Source: JAXIPB01 sp045403155
GTDB lineage: Bacteria; Actinomycetota; Actinomycetes; Mycobacteriales; Micromonosporaceae
Length of the DNA stretch: 7,547 nucleotides
Reading direction: 5' to 3'
Assembly: GCA_045403155.1 (NCBI GenBank)
Contig: JAXIPB010000112.1
Location: 1-7,547 of the forward strand
In this document: positions 6,015-7,547 of the stretch, in pieces
How the letters are laid out: each line of letters begins with the position of its first letter
How positions within the stretch are numbered: position 1 is the first letter of the stretch
Made by a program: the position numbers and the translations under genes
Notes under the pieces: model-generated
Databases searched by the model: none
Told to the model about the DNA's origin: nothing
What the model saw: only the letters and a program-made list of their open reading frames with translations

Positions 6015-6062
6015 GATCGTGGACGCCTGACCCCGGATATCCGGTATCAGGCGTCCACGATC
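6015..6062 (-). terminator. Large hairpin after the transposase gene
   Basis: A perfect 16-bp inverted repeat (GATCGTGGACGCCTGA and its complement, 6015-6030 and 6047-6062) encloses a 16-base loop that itself contains the perfect palindrome CCGGATATCCGG (6033-6044). It begins three bases past the stop codon. No T-run follows directly, so it may act as a factor-independent-like terminator, an mRNA 3' stabiliser or an IS end structure. Confidence 0.55.
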
Positions 6063-6065
6063 TGC

Positions 6066-7460
6066 CTATCCGTTCGCCAGTGCGGTGATCTTCACCAGGT
6101 TGTGGGCGAAGATGCCGTGTCCGCACCAGGCGGTGGTGCGGTCGCGTCCGTCGACGAGGCTGCGGCCCCAGCCGTAGCGGTTTTTGAGGTGGCTGATTCG
6201 GCCTTCGCAGCCGGTGCGCCATGTGACGAGCTTGCGGAAGCCGGGTCGGTGCTCTTGGGCTCGGCGGGCCATGCTGGGTTTGCCCTTGCGGGGGATGGCC
6301 ACGGTCTTGACACCGAGGTCGGTGAGCTCTTTGTCCATTGTGGTCTCACCGTAGACGCGGTCGGCGGCCACCGCCTTCGGAGCGCGGCCGAACCGGCGTT
6401 TGACCCGCTTGACAGCGGGGGCCAGTTGCGGGGCGTCGGGCGGGTTGCCCTCCTCGACCGTGTAGTCGAGCACCAGGCCGTCCTCGTTGTCGACGACCTG
6501 CGCCTTGTAGCCGAACTCGACCGGTTTGCCGAGGCGGCCCTTCTTGATCGGCCGCGCGTCGGGCTCGTGCAGGCTGACCAGCCGGGTGGCCGAGTCCGGC
6601 TTCTGTCCGGCCAGGCGCTGGCGGGTCTGCGCCACCACCTTGGCCCCCCGCCGACGGATGGTGGCCAACTCGTTGATCGCCTTGCGCAGCAGGCCGCGGC
6701 GGCGCCCGCTGGTCCGCTTGATTGCCCGACGGGCGTTGGCCAGCACCACCGCGGCATCGGCCATGGCGCGTTCGGCCAGACCGGCCAGTTCACCGGTGAT
6801 CCGCAGCACCGTGGCCTGCGCCTCCTGCCTGGCCTCGGCGCCGCGCAGCTTCAGCTTCGCCCCGATGCGCCGCACCCGGGCCTTCGCCGAGCGACTGCGG
6901 TCACGAAACACCGTGCGGGTTGCCCCGCCCGCTGCCCGGATCCGCCCCACCAGCCGGCCGATACCGGTCACCGTCCGTGCCAGCAGGTCAGAATCGGTCG
7001 GATGCTCCACGTTGGCCGACACCACGGTGGTGTCGGCGCGCACTTTTCCCGTCTTCACCAGCTTCGCCGCGTCCGCCTTGGCCAGCAACGCCTCGTTGAG
7101 GGCCAGCACGGTCTGCTCACCACACCGGGTGGTGATCTTCGACAACGTCGACGGAGCCGGCACCACATCATCCAGGTTCAGCCGGCAGAAGATCCGCCAC
7201 GAGATAGAGTCGCCCACCTCCCGGCACAGCAACTCGTACCCCAACCGGTACTGGAACTTCAGGAACATCATCCGCAGATAGACTTCCATCGGGATGCTCG
7301 GCCGTCCGAACAGGTCGATGAAGTGCTTCCGGAACGGGGCGTAGAATGCCTCGTCGTCCAACCAGCAGTCGACCCGCTCCAGGAGCGGCGACAACAGTCG
7401 GCACTCCTCGGGCAGCACCGAGTCCCACAACGACGGCTGAAGGTTGCGCGTGACAAGCAC
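6066..7460 (-). CDS. DDE transposase, ISNCY/IS5-like
   Basis: This 464-residue protein starts at GTG 7460 (MLVTRNLQPSLWDSVLPEEC), with GAGGAG six bases upstream. The N-terminal DUF772-type region (IPMEVYLRMMFLKFQYRLGY, residues 57-75) is followed by the RNase H-like catalytic core. D143 is in VRADTTVV, D367 in VAADRVYG, and E419 in TGCEGRISHLKNRYGW, giving an apparently intact DDE triad that cuts and joins DNA at the IS ends. Between the first two acidic residues lies a long basic, alanine- and arginine-rich insert (about 180-290) likely to be helical or coiled. The full length and absence of lesions suggest an active or recently active copy, unlike the broken genes nearby. The exact IS family (ISNCY versus an IS5 subgroup) is inferred from motifs. 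Confidence 0.9.
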   Translation of the reverse strand: MLVTRNLQPSLWDSVLPEECRLLSPLLERVDCWLDDEAFYAPFRKHFIDLFGRPSIPMEVYLRMMFLKFQYRLGYELLCREVGDSISWRIFCRLNLDDVVPAPSTLSKITTRCGEQTVLALNEALLAKADAAKLVKTGKVRADTTVVSANVEHPTDSDLLARTVTGIGRLVGRIRAAGGATRTVFRDRSRSAKARVRRIGAKLKLRGAEARQEAQATVLRITGELAGLAERAMADAAVVLANARRAIKRTSGRRRGLLRKAINELATIRRRGAKVVAQTRQRLAGQKPDSATRLVSLHEPDARPIKKGRLGKPVEFGYKAQVVDNEDGLVLDYTVEEGNPPDAPQLAPAVKRVKRRFGRAPKAVAADRVYGETTMDKELTDLGVKTVAIPRKGKPSMARRAQEHRPGFRKLVTWRTGCEGRISHLKNRYGWGRSLVDGRDRTTAWCGHGIFAHNLVKITALANG

Positions 7461-7547
7461 CCCGACTCCTCACCAACGGACCCGGAGATCATGATCCGAG
7501 CTAGCGAGAGGCTCCACAAGCCGACACACCGACCAACGTCGATCTAC

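Larger units (their letters stand above)
5987..7547 (-). mobile_element. Insertion sequence, ISNCY/IS5-like, right end outside window
   Basis: A complete DDE transposase is followed three bases after its stop by a repeat-rich hairpin likely to be the IS left end. The boundary on the left is uncertain (about 5985-6014). No inverted match to the left-end repeats is found in 7461-7547, so the right terminal repeat is probably beyond the window. Target-site duplications cannot be assessed. Confidence 0.6.

Noticed and set aside
6526..7281. 251-codon plus-strand open frame
   Set aside because: Antisense to the intact transposase; composition is that of a shadow frame.
1..7547. CRISPR array, rRNA, riboswitch
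   Set aside because: No regularly spaced repeats, rRNA-like stretches or recognised riboswitch cores were seen.

Overview
The window looks like accessory DNA from a high-GC actinomycete. The genes use GC-rich third positions, several start with GTG or lack a clear ribosome-binding site, and the protein families (GlxA-type regulator, HD/NTF2-like pair, short antitoxin with PIN toxin, ISNCY/IS5-like transposase) are typical of actinobacteria. The genus cannot be told from the sequence.

Layout, left to right. (1) Positions 1-289, minus: N-terminal part of a GlxA-family (DJ-1/PfpI type) transcriptional regulator running off the left edge. (2) About 292-2238, minus: a group II intron of about 1.95 kb with a recognisable domain I motif, domain V and domain VI. 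Its reverse transcriptase/maturase gene (398-1674) carries a probable 32-residue in-frame deletion and a one-base frameshift, so it is a pseudogene. The intron separates the regulator from a divergent gene. (3) 2248-3218, plus: an HD-domain protein and, 15 bases downstream behind a strong Shine-Dalgarno, an NTF2/SnoaL-like gene broken by a one-base deletion. (4) 3219-5003: decayed DNA. The only recognisable item is an HNH/zinc-finger-like gene on the minus strand (4553-3699) in two frames with its middle damaged. A 17-base direct repeat (3305-3321 and 4898-4914) brackets this segment. (5) 5004-5626, minus: an intact toxin-antitoxin operon, a 63-residue antitoxin overlapping a 144-residue PIN-domain (VapC-type) toxin. 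(6) 5820-5865, plus: the 3' part of a tRNA-Arg(CCG), from anticodon arm to discriminator base, with no 5' half. This is what the distal attachment site of a tRNA-targeting integrative element looks like. (7) About 5987-7547, minus: an insertion sequence with a complete DDE transposase (6066-7460) and a large hairpin plus repeats just past its stop codon; its right end is probably outside the window.

The original local unit appears to be the divergent pair of regulator and HD/NTF2-like operon. The rest (intron, HNH remnant, toxin-antitoxin, tRNA scar, IS) reads as repeated insertion and decay. Four protein genes look intact within the window (regulator, truncated only by the edge; HD protein; toxin; antitoxin), plus the transposase. 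No clear new multi-gene system is visible. The most informative points are the intron between two start codons, the tRNA scar and the repeat-bracketed decayed segment.
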